Assembly (NCBI RefSeq): GCF_000948415.1
Contig: NZ_JYII01000006.1
Location: 1-64,000 of the forward strand
Direction: 5' to 3'
DNA: 64,000 nucleotides
From: Thalassospira sp. HJ
GTDB lineage: Bacteria > Pseudomonadota > Alphaproteobacteria > Rhodospirillales > Thalassospiraceae
The notes beneath the pieces are model-generated. The model had not been told where the DNA came from and did not search any database. It saw only the letters and a program-made list of their open reading frames with translations. Positions 10,072-18,544 of the stretch are shown in pieces. The position numbers were made by a program, and so were the translations under genes. Each line of letters starts with the position of its first letter. Position 1 is the first letter of the stretch.

Positions 10072-10374
10072 CTAAAAGCCGTGAAACACCATATCGAGTG
10101 CGTTGGTGAGGGCGAAAACGTCTTCGAACTCACCAACTTTTTCACCGATTTCAGCCAGTCCAACCGTCGCAACAAACTGCGGTAGCAAAACCCAGTCTTC
10201 ACCCCGGTCATCGCCACTGATACGTATGACGGGATTGAGCCGGTCGGCCGGGATGGTATATTCGGCAAGTGGTTTCAGAGGCACGACCACACGTGTCTGC
10301 AATTCAGATAGAAAATCTGACTGCACATCGACGATATAGCCATCCTCGAAACAGCAAATATCCCCCTTGGCCAT
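10072..10374 (-). CDS. ccdB: CcdB-family toxin
   Basis: A 100-residue homologue of the CcdB gyrase poison. The conserved frame is visible: YIVDVQSDFL near the start, RVVVPLKP, PVIRISGDD, and the helical end IGEKVGEFEDVFALTNALDMVFHGF, which corresponds to the gyrase-contacting C-terminus of F-plasmid CcdB (there ending in W-G-I). Its ATG overlaps the ccdA stop as ATGA, the usual coupling for this pair. It ends three bases after the ubiD stop. The protein is full length with no frameshift, so it is probably functional or recently so. Confidence 0.92.
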   Translation of the reverse strand: MAKGDICCFEDGYIVDVQSDFLSELQTRVVVPLKPLAEYTIPADRLNPVIRISGDDRGEDWVLLPQFVATVGLAEIGEKVGEFEDVFALTNALDMVFHGF

Positions 10375-10616
10375 CAGAATTTCCGGTGATGGGATAACGG
10401 TATGCCGTTTTTCGCGACATACCTATTGCTCGCCTCAAGGGCTGCCTTGTTTTGCTCTTTCCAGAGCTCCGCACGTTTCATCGAAATGGCATCGCGCAAG
10501 CCTGACTCAGCAGAGCGCGAAATATTGATCCCGAGCTTTTTGGCTTCTTTCAACAATTCAGCATCAAGACTGACATTCGTTGGCTTGCGCAGTTTGGCTT
10601 TAACGTCTGCCGTCAT
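10374..10616 (-). CDS. ccdA: CcdA-family antitoxin
   Basis: An 80-residue antitoxin with an N-terminal ribbon-helix-helix DNA-binding region (NVSLDAELLKEAKKLGINIS) and a C-terminal toxin-binding tail with the family block RAELWKEQNKAALEASNRYV. It neutralises CcdB and should autorepress the operon. Two tandem 12-bp repeats with palindromic cores sit directly upstream at 10629-10652. Chromosomal location between ubiD and a lipoprotein gene, without plasmid or transposon genes nearby. Confidence 0.92.
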   Translation of the reverse strand: MTADVKAKLRKPTNVSLDAELLKEAKKLGINISRSAESGLRDAISMKRAELWKEQNKAALEASNRYVAKNGIPLSHHRKF

Positions 10617-10628
10617 TTCGCAAACTCC

Positions 10629-10652
10629 ATGTGCATATTTATGCGCATATTT
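10629..10652 (-). promoter_or_regulatory. Candidate CcdA operator
   Basis: Two 12-bp direct repeats, ATGTGCATATTT and ATGCGCATATTT, abut. The second contains the perfect 10-bp palindrome TATGCGCATA at 10640-10649 with the base before it. The site ends 12 bases before the ccdA start, where an autoregulatory ribbon-helix-helix operator is expected. Confidence 0.55.
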
Positions 10653-10673
10653 TATCAGTAAACAGCTTTAAGC

Positions 10674-11276
10674 TCAATTTCTGAAAAACATCCAGTGATC
10701 GCCGTTTTCATCGGGCTTTTCGGAATAGTAGAACTGCGGCGCATCGCACATGAAATCATCAATGCGGATGGCGAAATTGCACATGTCCGCATCCCCCATG
10801 ATTTCAGCCATATATTCCGTGCTGTTTTCCTGCCAGCTCATCACGGGTGGGGCCGTTTCATCGTAAACGCACAGCGCGAACTGTTCGGATTGTTCGAACG
10901 GAATGTAGCGAATTTCGCTTTGCGCCATGCCCCCATGATTGGTCACAAACAACAGGGCGAATTGCGGCCCTTCGGGACTATCAAGATCGACCCAGCCGGC
11001 AATCCGGTCGACCACATCATCGCAGGTGAAATCACCGATCAGCATCTGATGGCGATAGTTCCGGGCATATTGCCCGCCCTGCCAGCGCATCTCGCTATAA
11101 AGCTGCGCGCTTGATACCGGGTCGGTCTGACCGTTGGCATTAAGCTCCCAAACACCGCTATCTGTGCTGGTTTCGGGCTGCGCGGTTACCGGTTCTGCCT
11201 GTGTGTGATTGCACGCGGTCAACATCACCGAAACAGTGCCAGCCATCAGGCCTTGTCTTAAAAATCGCTTCGTCAT
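10674..11276 (-). CDS. Putative lipoprotein of unknown function
   Basis: A 200-residue exported protein. Residues 1-22 are a lipoprotein signal (basic MTKRFLRQ, hydrophobic stretch, lipobox LTAC), predicting lipid anchoring at the cysteine. The mature part has several cysteines (for example FTCDD, FALCVYD, DMCNF, FMCDAP) that could form disulfides in the periplasm. I recognise no family. The ATG at 11276 has GGGGA upstream; a start at 11297 would add residues ahead of the signal and is less likely. Monocistronic, upstream of ccdAB on the same strand but separated by the ccd promoter. Confidence 0.75.
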   Translation of the reverse strand: MTKRFLRQGLMAGTVSVMLTACNHTQAEPVTAQPETSTDSGVWELNANGQTDPVSSAQLYSEMRWQGGQYARNYRHQMLIGDFTCDDVVDRIAGWVDLDSPEGPQFALLFVTNHGGMAQSEIRYIPFEQSEQFALCVYDETAPPVMSWQENSTEYMAEIMGDADMCNFAIRIDDFMCDAPQFYYSEKPDENGDHWMFFRN

Positions 11277-11521
11277 CTCGTCCCCGTGCCATGGCATCTT
11301 TGGCGCCCATCTTGTGTGTTGTCGCCCACTATATCAGAAGCATTGGCGAAATCAGCATCGCCTTCACCCTTGCCCGTACGCGAAACGAAAACCACCTTTG
11401 TCACAGGTCGTCGATCGCGCTTGCAAACGGGGTTTGTGTTTCGCCCCTATGCGAATGCGATCTCGCCGCCTATAACGTAAGAAATTCATTCAAAGACCCA
11501 TTTCGAGACAAGGGAGCCTCC

Positions 11522-12871
11522 ATGCCCAAGACCGACATGACACTTGATCGCATCAATGACCTTCTGGCACAGGCAAAGAAAACCGGTGCAGACGATGCGG
11601 ATGCCGTTTATGTCGAAGGCACATCGCTTTCGGTTGCCCAGCGCCTGGGCAAGATGGAGAAGCTTGAACGCTCAGAAGGTGCTGATCTTGGCCTGCGGGT
11701 TCTGATCGGCAAGAAGCAGGCAGTGGTATCGTCATCTGATACCAGTGACGCAGCGCTGAATGAGCTGGTCGAACGCGCCGTCGCCATGGCAAAAAATGCG
11801 CCGGAAGACCCCTATTGCGGGATCGCCGACTCAAGCGAGCTTGCCGAAAGCTTTGATGTCGAGGCACTTGAGCTTTGTGAACCGGGCGAAGTTGATCAGG
11901 ACAAACTGATCGAATGGGCCAGCGCCTGTGAAGAAGCCGCCCGCTCGGTCGAGGGCATCACCAACTCCGAAGGATCCGAAGCCGGTTGGGGTCGCCATCA
12001 GATCACGTTGGCTGCGACCAACGGATTTGCCAATTCCTATGCCGGGTCGGGCAGCCATATCTCGGTCTCCGTTCTGGCGGGCACCGGTACGGGCATGGAA
12101 CGCGATTACGATTATGACAGCGCGGTCTTTTCGACCGACCTGCGCGATCCGGTCGATATCGGCAAGAAGGCGGCTGAAAAGACCCTGCGTCGCTTGAACC
12201 CGCGTAAGGTCAAAAGCGCGCAGGTGCCGGTGATTTATGATCCGCGTGTATCGGCCTCGATCGTTGGGCATCTGTCGGGTGCGATCAACGGATCAGGCAT
12301 TGCGCGTGGTACCAGCTTCCTGCTTGATGCCATGGGCAACGAGATCTTTGCCCCCCATATCAACATCATTGATGATCCGCATCGCAAACGCGGGCTTCGC
12401 TCCAAACCGTTTGATGCCGAAGGGGTGGCAAACCAGAAACGCCACCTGATCGAAAACGGGGCTCTGAAAACCTGGATCATGGATTTGCGTTCGGCCCGTC
12501 AGTTGGGTCTGAAGTCAACCGGTAACGCATCGCGTGGTGCCGGAAGCCTGCCGGGGCCGTCGACCACCAACCTTTACATGGAACCGGGCACCATTTCGCC
12601 CGAGGACATGATCAAGGACATCAAATCGGGCCTTTATATCACCGAGATGATCGGCAGCAGTGTCAATGGCGTCACGGGTGACTATTCACGCGGTGCGTCG
12701 GGTTACTGGATTGAAAATGGCGAGCTGGCCTATCCGGTGTCAGAAATCACCGTGGCCGGGAACCTGAAAGACATGTTCAAGACGGTTGTCCCCGCAAGTG
12801 ACCTGACCTTCAAATACGGCACCAATGCGCCCACTCTTCGCATTGATGGCATGACGCTGGCCGGGCAATAG
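11522..12871 (+). CDS. pmbA: TldE/PmbA family metalloprotease subunit
   Basis: A 449-residue PmbA (TldE) homologue. With TldD this protein forms a cytosolic metalloprotease that trims modified peptides and degrades CcdA in E. coli. The C-terminal family signature is visible as NLYMEPGTISPEDMIKDI followed by GLYITEMIGSSVNGVTGDYS and PVSEITVAGNLKDMF; PmbA itself lacks the HExxxH zinc motif of TldD. The ATG at 11522 follows AAGGGAG. The longer open frame upstream is not conserved in style and has no ribosome binding site. No tldD occurs in the window. It is notable that ccdAB lies only 1 kb away. Confidence 0.94.
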   Translation: MPKTDMTLDRINDLLAQAKKTGADDADAVYVEGTSLSVAQRLGKMEKLERSEGADLGLRVLIGKKQAVVSSSDTSDAALNELVERAVAMAKNAPEDPYCGIADSSELAESFDVEALELCEPGEVDQDKLIEWASACEEAARSVEGITNSEGSEAGWGRHQITLAATNGFANSYAGSGSHISVSVLAGTGTGMERDYDYDSAVFSTDLRDPVDIGKKAAEKTLRRLNPRKVKSAQVPVIYDPRVSASIVGHLSGAINGSGIARGTSFLLDAMGNEIFAPHINIIDDPHRKRGLRSKPFDAEGVANQKRHLIENGALKTWIMDLRSARQLGLKSTGNASRGAGSLPGPSTTNLYMEPGTISPEDMIKDIKSGLYITEMIGSSVNGVTGDYSRGASGYWIENGELAYPVSEITVAGNLKDMFKTVVPASDLTFKYGTNAPTLRIDGMTLAGQ

Positions 12872-12903
12872 CACCGGCCTTTGTTGCCATCTGATCAAAA
12901 AAG

Positions 12904-12933
12904 AACGCCCGGTCCATTTGGCCGGGCGTTTTC
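12904..12933. terminator. Bidirectional intrinsic terminator
   Basis: AACGCCCGG and CCGGGCGTT pair around a short loop, with AAAAAA before and TTTT after. Placed between the convergent pmbA and chemoreceptor genes. Confidence 0.8.
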
Positions 12934-12979
12934 AGTTCGGGTACTTGGGAGTTTCGGGTAGCCCGGTCGGGGTGGTGAC

Positions 12980-15028
12980 CTACGCTGCCCGAATGGTACT
13001 GACAAAGCTGTCAGTCGCACCTTTCAGGGTGGTAAAGTTCTCAGACAAGGTGCTTACAGCGGTCAGAACGTCGCTTGACGCTGTGCCCGCCTCGGTTACG
13101 GCCTGAGAAACCGTAACGATGTTGGAGCTCACAACCGTTGCACCGGTTGCGGCTTGTTCGATGTTAAAGGCAATCTCGCGGGTTGCTGCCGACTGCTGTT
13201 CCACAGCAGAGGAAATCGACGCAACAATGCCTTCCATTTCGCTGATGGTTTTGCTGATCATGTCAATCTGGTTGGCAGCAAAACCGGTACGGCTTTGAAC
13301 ACTGTTGACCTGCGCGCGGATTTCCTCGGTCGCCTTGGCGGTCTGTGCTGACAGGGTTTTGACTTCGTTGGCAACAACCGCAAAGCCCTTGCCAGCATCA
13401 CCGGCACGCGATGCCTCGATCGTCGCGTTCAGCGCGAGCATATTGGTCTGATCGGAGATATCGCTGATCAGCTTAAGAACCTGATCAATATTGTTCGATG
13501 CTTCGACCAGCTCCTGAATACCGCGCATGGTTTCACGCGCCTGATCAACCGCTTTTTTGGCCACCTCGGTCGAAAAGACAACCTGACGGTTGATTTCCTC
13601 GATAGAGGAATTGAGCTCCTCGGTCGCAGACGCAACAGAGTCGACATTGCCACTTGCCTGTTCACTGGCGGATGCGACAGCCGTTGTCTGCTCGGACGCG
13701 GCATTTGCGATCTGCGACATGCCGGTTGCGGTTGCCTGCAGCTCCACCGCGGCGGCCGCAACAGCTTCGATGATGCTGCCGACACTGGTGGTAAAGCTAT
13801 CCGCGGTCTGGTTCATGAATAGACGCTGCTGTTCCTTGGTCCGCGCTTCCTGTGCACGGGCTTCGGCTTCAAGTTCGTCATTGCGAAGGGCATTGGTTTT
13901 GAAAACCTGAACCGCTTTTGCCATCTGACCAATTTCGTCCTTGCGGGTTTGCCCCGGGATATCGACCGTAAGGTCATGATCGGCGAGTTTGCGCATGATC
14001 CCGGTGATGGCAACAATCGGGCGTGACAAACGATCCCCCATGACCCAGGCCAGGATCATGCCAAGGACTGCACCACTGATCGAGGCGATCAGGATTTCGT
14101 TTTCGGCCAGGATGATTTCGGCAACGACCTTTTCAAAGACGTTGTGTTCTGCAACGACGAGTTCGTGTTTCAGAGATTCCGCATCGGCAATGATGCCTTC
14201 GGATGCTTCACGCATCGTGCCATGCACGGTGGCGACAATTTCAAGCTCGTCGGCACGCACCTTGTCAAATACCTGACGGTAATCGGCAAACAGTTCCTTG
14301 GCGTCCTCAAGGACAGCAGAAAGGTCACCAGAAAGCGGCTGATCGCCGATGCGCGTCAGTGCGGTTTCAAGCTTGGCAAATTCATCAGCGGATTTGACAC
14401 CGAAACTGTCATCCTGTCGGCCAATCAGGATATTGGCGTAAAGCCGTGCCAGAAGGGCATGCTCACGTGCTGCGACAGCGCGTTTGAGAAGCTCCATATC
14501 GCCGGTGTTCTGCGCATGGGTTACAAGCTTGTCGAGATCGGCAACGATCTTGATCCCGTCCGGTTCAAGGCGATCAAGGATCAGGGAATGATATTCGTCG
14601 CTCAGGCTTTTGGCCGCAGTGAAGCTGGCAAGATATACATCAAGTTCGTGGGCAATATGTTCGATCCGCTGGCGGTGCTCTTCAGCCACGAACTGTGACT
14701 GCGCGTCTTTGAGCATCAATTCAAGCTGCTTGGCATAGGTAAACACCGCTTCGGCATCTTCGGGATGGGCGGTGTTGGCAAATTCGCGCGCATGACTGTT
14801 AAAGCGCAGGAATTGGGTTTCGATCTCGCCGATCAGCGATGCCTCTTCGACGTAAAGGGCATATTCGTCCACATCGTGTGATACCGCGACGAAGGTAAAG
14901 TAAGCAAAGCCAAGTGCGGCAATCAGAATTGCCAGAACCACAGCAAAACCGGCCAGAATTTTTGATTTTATTTGCATGTTAGCCAACATACCTGTGTTGA
15001 GAACCAAAGCAGAGGACCCCGAAACCAT
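12980..15028 (-). CDS. Transmembrane methyl-accepting chemotaxis protein
   Basis: A 682-residue classical chemoreceptor. TM1 lies near residues 24-46, followed by a long, mostly helical periplasmic region of about 270 residues. TM2 is ILIASISGAVLGMILAWVMG, followed by a HAMP domain (RLSRPIVAITGIMRKLADHDL). The cytoplasmic signalling domain has the tip [20 protein letters not shown]. The size and helical nature of the sensor region suggest a helical-bundle ligand domain, but the ligand is unknown. The start at 15028 is supported by AAGGAG eight bases upstream; starts at 14989 or 14977 would still keep TM1. Monocistronic. Confidence 0.93.
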   Translation of the reverse strand: MVSGSSALVLNTGMLANMQIKSKILAGFAVVLAILIAALGFAYFTFVAVSHDVDEYALYVEEASLIGEIETQFLRFNSHAREFANTAHPEDAEAVFTYAKQLELMLKDAQSQFVAEEHRQRIEHIAHELDVYLASFTAAKSLSDEYHSLILDRLEPDGIKIVADLDKLVTHAQNTGDMELLKRAVAAREHALLARLYANILIGRQDDSFGVKSADEFAKLETALTRIGDQPLSGDLSAVLEDAKELFADYRQVFDKVRADELEIVATVHGTMREASEGIIADAESLKHELVVAEHNVFEKVVAEIILAENEILIASISGAVLGMILAWVMGDRLSRPIVAITGIMRKLADHDLTVDIPGQTRKDEIGQMAKAVQVFKTNALRNDELEAEARAQEARTKEQQRLFMNQTADSFTTSVGSIIEAVAAAAVELQATATGMSQIANAASEQTTAVASASEQASGNVDSVASATEELNSSIEEINRQVVFSTEVAKKAVDQARETMRGIQELVEASNNIDQVLKLISDISDQTNMLALNATIEASRAGDAGKGFAVVANEVKTLSAQTAKATEEIRAQVNSVQSRTGFAANQIDMISKTISEMEGIVASISSAVEQQSAATREIAFNIEQAATGATVVSSNIVTVSQAVTEAGTASSDVLTAVSTLSENFTTLKGATDSFVSTIRAA

Positions 15029-15138
15029 CGTCAAACTCCTTGGAAGGCGCGACATTCGTCTACGCTCACTGCTGCGATCTAATGGAATTTCCCCCGCTCC
15101 CAATATCCTCAAATGAGGAGGCAACATTCTCTGCATTG

Positions 15139-15152
15139 CCTTAAGATTAAGG
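15139..15152. repeat. Inverted repeat upstream of the chemoreceptor
   Basis: CCTTAA and TTAAGG separated by GA, about 110 bases upstream of the chemoreceptor start. It could be a regulator site; there is no further support. Confidence 0.3.
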
Positions 15153-15308
15153 TGGGAAAAGGAAATTCAACTTCAAGGACCCAAAACTTTTGCATCACAA
15201 AAAGATCATAAGCTACACAACACAAGGGTTCGCGACCGATCCGCGCACGGGATGGCAGCCGCGCAGGAAGCGCGTTAAAATTTTTGAAATTCAAATATTT
15301 CCTGGTGC

Positions 15309-16256
15309 CTAATCCGCAGCGATCCGAAGCATATCTTGCGCCGGCTGGTCTGTTTTGGCGGTCAAATCAGCATAGGCTGGCGGTACCATCAAGCGCACCG
15401 GATAGGGTGACAAACTGATTTCACAGGGAAGTTTGCCAGCACTTTCCCCGTCAATCTGAAGCGGAGCTGGGCCGCAATGGCTTGTGATCGTGATGCGCTC
15501 AGAGCGGACCACCGAAACGTCACTTTGGGCATGCAACCGATTGAGTGTCAGTGCCAGACCATAACGCGACAAGGCCCCAATACCGTTGCCTGGCATCATC
15601 ACCACATCAAGACTGTTGGCGGTCAGGCTGGCGTCGGGCGAGATAATGAACGCGCCGCCATAATGGCGCGCATGGGTTACAACAACGCCAGATACCCGAT
15701 AATTTTCCCGACCGATATTGACTTCAAAATCGCGATGGCGCGGGAAGAAGATATTCCTTAGGCCTTCAAGGACGTAGGCCCCCTTGCCGATCAGACGTTT
15801 AAGACGCAGCGACACATTGGCGACTGTGTCGGCATCGGCCCCCATGCCAACCATCAAAAAGAAAGCCCGACCATTGACCAGCCCCGGGCGCACCCAGACC
15901 ATGCCGGGATTGTTGATATACTCGGCAATCGCACGTGCCTTAATTTCAAGCCCTACCTCAACCGCCAGAACATTGGCGGTCCCAAGTGGGATGATGCCCA
16001 ATGGCGGCACTTCGTGGCCTTCAATCTGGGCGTCAAGCAACCCGTTAAGGGCTTCGTTCAGGGACCCGTCGCCACCAGCAACAAACAGGCGTTGATGAGC
16101 ACGGACCTTGCGCGCCAGTTCACGGGCGTGACCGGGATGAGTGGTCTGAAGCAATTCCACCTTGATACCGGCATGCTGCAATATCTGGGACAAGAACCGC
16201 TGTTTATTGCCCCCTGCGCGTGGATTGAAGATGACAGTCACATCCGCTTCGGTCAT
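15309..16256 (-). CDS. Diacylglycerol kinase family lipid kinase
   Basis: A 315-residue DAGK-catalytic protein of the YegS/DgkB type. The nucleotide-binding block FVAGGDGSLNEALNGL and the PLGTANVLA motif are canonical, and the C-terminal beta-sandwich contains LQIDGESAGKLP. Such enzymes phosphorylate diacylglycerol or related lipids at the inner face of the membrane. It is divergent from the phospholipase C-like gene. A Pho-box-like direct repeat (16324-16341) and a TATGAT hexamer (16305-16310) precede it on its own strand, suggesting induction under phosphate limitation to recycle diacylglycerol. Exact lipid substrate not shown. Confidence 0.85.
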   Translation of the reverse strand: MTEADVTVIFNPRAGGNKQRFLSQILQHAGIKVELLQTTHPGHARELARKVRAHQRLFVAGGDGSLNEALNGLLDAQIEGHEVPPLGIIPLGTANVLAVEVGLEIKARAIAEYINNPGMVWVRPGLVNGRAFFLMVGMGADADTVANVSLRLKRLIGKGAYVLEGLRNIFFPRHRDFEVNIGRENYRVSGVVVTHARHYGGAFIISPDASLTANSLDVVMMPGNGIGALSRYGLALTLNRLHAQSDVSVVRSERITITSHCGPAPLQIDGESAGKLPCEISLSPYPVRLMVPPAYADLTAKTDQPAQDMLRIAAD

Positions 16257-16304
16257 TTGGACCTACTTCCGAAATAAAAATGAAATAAATTTTTCATGCG
16301 CTCT

Positions 16305-16341
16305 ATCATATGAAATAAAACATGTAACAGTTGCTTTACAG
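16305..16341 (-). promoter_or_regulatory. Pho-box-like direct repeat with -10 hexamer
   Basis: On the minus strand CTGTAAA and CTGTTAC are separated by GCAA (16341 to 16324), the 7-4-7 layout of PhoB sites with 10 of 14 matches to CTGTCAT twice. TATGAT follows 13 bases later at 16310-16305. It points to the lipid kinase and also lies upstream of the divergent plcP-like gene. Recognised by eye only. Confidence 0.5.
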
Positions 16342-16368
16342 AACCGCGAAATTTCTGTGAACGGGTTA

Positions 16369-16374
16369 TATAAT
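16369..16374 (+). promoter_or_regulatory. Candidate -10 element for the plcP-agt pair
   Basis: A perfect TATAAT about 100 bases upstream of the phospholipase C-like start. No good TTGACA is present at the expected distance, which would fit an activator-dependent promoter. Confidence 0.4.
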
Positions 16375-16474
16375 CGATCGATTTGTTTTAAACGGATACT
16401 GGTTGGGGACAGTATTCGGCAAGACAAATTGTCGAATTCCAGCCATCCTTTTGGCAGGATACGGAGGAGCGGCA

Positions 16475-17392
16475 ATGACAGCGATGACGCTGCAACCGCA
16501 TTACCGCACGGTCTGGATTTCAGACGTCCATCTGGGGACACGTGGATGTCAGGCAGACCTTCTATTGGATTTCCTCAATGAAGTAACGGCAGACACCTAT
16601 TATCTGGTGGGTGATATCATTGACGGCTGGCGCCTCAAGAAAAGCTGGTACTGGCCGGAAAGCCATCATGCCGTGATCACGACAATCATGGAAAAGGCAA
16701 AGAATGGCGCCAAAGTCATCTTCGTCCCCGGAAACCATGATGAATTTGCCCGCGAATTTGTCGATATGACATTTGGCCATGTCGACGTCAGAATGAACGA
16801 TATCCACGTCACCGCAGATGGCAAGCGCCTTCTCGTTATTCACGGCGATGAATTTGACGGGGTCGTCAAATATGCCAAGTGGCTGGCTTACCTTGGTGAC
16901 ACGGCCTACAACCTGGCCATCGCACTCAACCGCTATTTTAACGGCATTCGCCGCCGTCTCGGGTACGGGTACTGGTCGCTTTCGGCCTATCTCAAGAACC
17001 GGGTCAAAAACGCGGTTCAGTTCATCTGCAATTTCGAAAATGCCGTCGCCCACGAAGCCGCCAAACGCAAGGTGGATGGCGTGGTCTGCGGGCATATCCA
17101 TCACGCGGAAAAACGCGAGATCGGCGATGTCCTGTATTGCAATGACGGTGACTGGGTCGAAAGCTGCACCGCCCTTGTCGAAGACAAGGATGGCAAGCTT
17201 GAACTGCTGCACTGGGCTGAAATGCGCCAGATGGCGATGAGCCATTCAAGCCCTGGCCACGACGCTGTTGGCGCACCGTCACTTGGTCTTGGCAAACTGA
17301 TTTCCATATTCCGCACCGCCCACAGCGCGGGCAACTCTGCATCGGGTTCTTCGAAAAAGGGCAATGATGCACCGATTGGAAAGACTGCATGA
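16475..17392 (+). CDS. plcP: Metallophosphoesterase, PlcP-like phospholipase C (UDP-diacylglucosamine diphosphatase family)
   Basis: A 305-residue calcineurin-like phosphoesterase. Metal-binding motifs are SDVHLGTRG, GDIIDGW, GNHDE, VIHGDEFD and GHIHHAE. Automatic annotation usually says UDP-2,3-diacylglucosamine diphosphatase, but the opening SDVHLGTRGCQADLLLDFL and direct coupling to a GT4 glycosyltransferase match PlcP of Sinorhizobium and Agrobacterium, which removes phosphate head groups from phospholipids to give diacylglycerol when phosphate is scarce. The start is the ATG at 16475 after GGAGGAG. Its TGA overlaps the next start as ATGA. The role is inferred from family and context. Confidence 0.75.
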   Translation: MTAMTLQPHYRTVWISDVHLGTRGCQADLLLDFLNEVTADTYYLVGDIIDGWRLKKSWYWPESHHAVITTIMEKAKNGAKVIFVPGNHDEFAREFVDMTFGHVDVRMNDIHVTADGKRLLVIHGDEFDGVVKYAKWLAYLGDTAYNLAIALNRYFNGIRRRLGYGYWSLSAYLKNRVKNAVQFICNFENAVAHEAAKRKVDGVVCGHIHHAEKREIGDVLYCNDGDWVESCTALVEDKDGKLELLHWAEMRQMAMSHSSPGHDAVGAPSLGLGKLISIFRTAHSAGNSASGSSKKGNDAPIGKTA

Positions 17393-18531
17393 AAATACTG
17401 ATCGTAACCGATGCCTGGTATCCGCAGGTCAACGGTGTTGTCCGTACCCTTGAAACCGTACGCGGCGAGCTGGGCGAGATGGGGCATGATGTTCATGTCA
17501 TCTCGCCCGATCAGTTCAAGACCATCCCCTGCCCGACCTATCCGGAAATCCGGCTGGCCCTGTTTGCCAAACGCAAAATGGCCAAAATGATTGAGGCCCT
17601 TCATCCGGTTGCCATTCACATATCAACCGAAGGCCCCCTGGGTCAGGCAGCGCGTGCTTATTGCCTGAAAAACAACATTCCGTTCTCGACCGCCTATCAC
17701 ACGCGCTTCCCGGAATATATTCATGCCCGCTGGCGCCTGCCGCTTTCGATCCTGTATCGCGGCATGAAGCATTTCCACGGCAAGTCGCAATCGGTGATGG
17801 TGGCAACCGAAACCCTGCGTCAGGAACTGGCGGACTGGGGTTTCCCGAACCTTCATATCTGGTCGCGCGGTGTGGACCTTGATCTGTTCCGCCCTCGGCC
17901 AGAGGCCAGCTTTGGCGACTTCCCGAAACCACACTGGTTGTTTGTCGGCCGTGTGGCGGTAGAAAAGAATATCGGCCATTTCCTTGATCTTGACCTGCCC
18001 GGCACGAAGTTCGTGGTGGGGGATGGACCACAACTGGCCGAGCTTAAGGGCAAATATCCCAACGCGCAGTTTCTGGGCAAAAAGGTTGGCGAAGAACTTG
18101 CTACCGCCTTTGCTGCGGCTGATGTTTTTGTCTTCCCAAGCAAGACCGATACATTCGGCCTTGTGATCCTTGAGGCACTGGCATCGGGCACCCCGGTTGC
18201 CGTCTTCCCGGTGCAGGGGCCCGCCGACATCGTACGCGGCACCAAGGCCGGTGCAATTGACGCCGATCTGCGTGAAGCCGCCCTCGCAGCCCTAGAGCTA
18301 AAAAGCGAAGATGCCCGCGCACTGGCAGAACAATATAGCTGGCGCAATTCCGCCAACCAGTTCCTGCACAATCTCGCACCGTTTTCCGGCGGGTTTGACG
18401 GCATTGAGGCCATCCGTATTTCACTGGATGACGCGGCAAACGCAAGCACACCAACATCAACGGCAGCTGCCCCGGATCATGATGCGGACACCACCGCAGG
18501 CAAGGCACCTATTGGGCAACCCGCCCAATAG
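17389..18531 (+). CDS. GT4-family glycosyltransferase, Agt-like diacylglycerol glycosyltransferase
   Basis: A 380-residue GT-B enzyme of family GT4. The N-terminal domain opens MKILIVTDAWYPQVNGVVRT. The C-terminal donor-binding region has FVGRVAVEKNIGHFL, VGDGPQLAELK, and the E-x7-E motif in SKTDTFGLVILEALASGTPV. In rhizobia and marine alphaproteobacteria the gene next to plcP (agt) glycosylates diacylglycerol with glucose or glucuronate, replacing phospholipids by glycolipids. The ATGA overlap with the plcP-like gene argues for a joint pathway. The 3' end contains an inverted repeat (ATTGGGC at 18511 and GCCCAAT at 18523) without a T-run. Sugar donor unknown. Confidence 0.8.
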   Translation: MKILIVTDAWYPQVNGVVRTLETVRGELGEMGHDVHVISPDQFKTIPCPTYPEIRLALFAKRKMAKMIEALHPVAIHISTEGPLGQAARAYCLKNNIPFSTAYHTRFPEYIHARWRLPLSILYRGMKHFHGKSQSVMVATETLRQELADWGFPNLHIWSRGVDLDLFRPRPEASFGDFPKPHWLFVGRVAVEKNIGHFLDLDLPGTKFVVGDGPQLAELKGKYPNAQFLGKKVGEELATAFAAADVFVFPSKTDTFGLVILEALASGTPVAVFPVQGPADIVRGTKAGAIDADLREAALAALELKSEDARALAEQYSWRNSANQFLHNLAPFSGGFDGIEAIRISLDDAANASTPTSTAAAPDHDADTTAGKAPIGQPAQ

Positions 18532-18544
18532 GCTGCATGCTTGA

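Noticed and set aside
11201-11521. Extended N-terminus of pmbA
   Set aside because: The upstream part crosses the divergent promoter region, lacks family similarity, and the ATG at 11522 has an excellent ribosome binding site.
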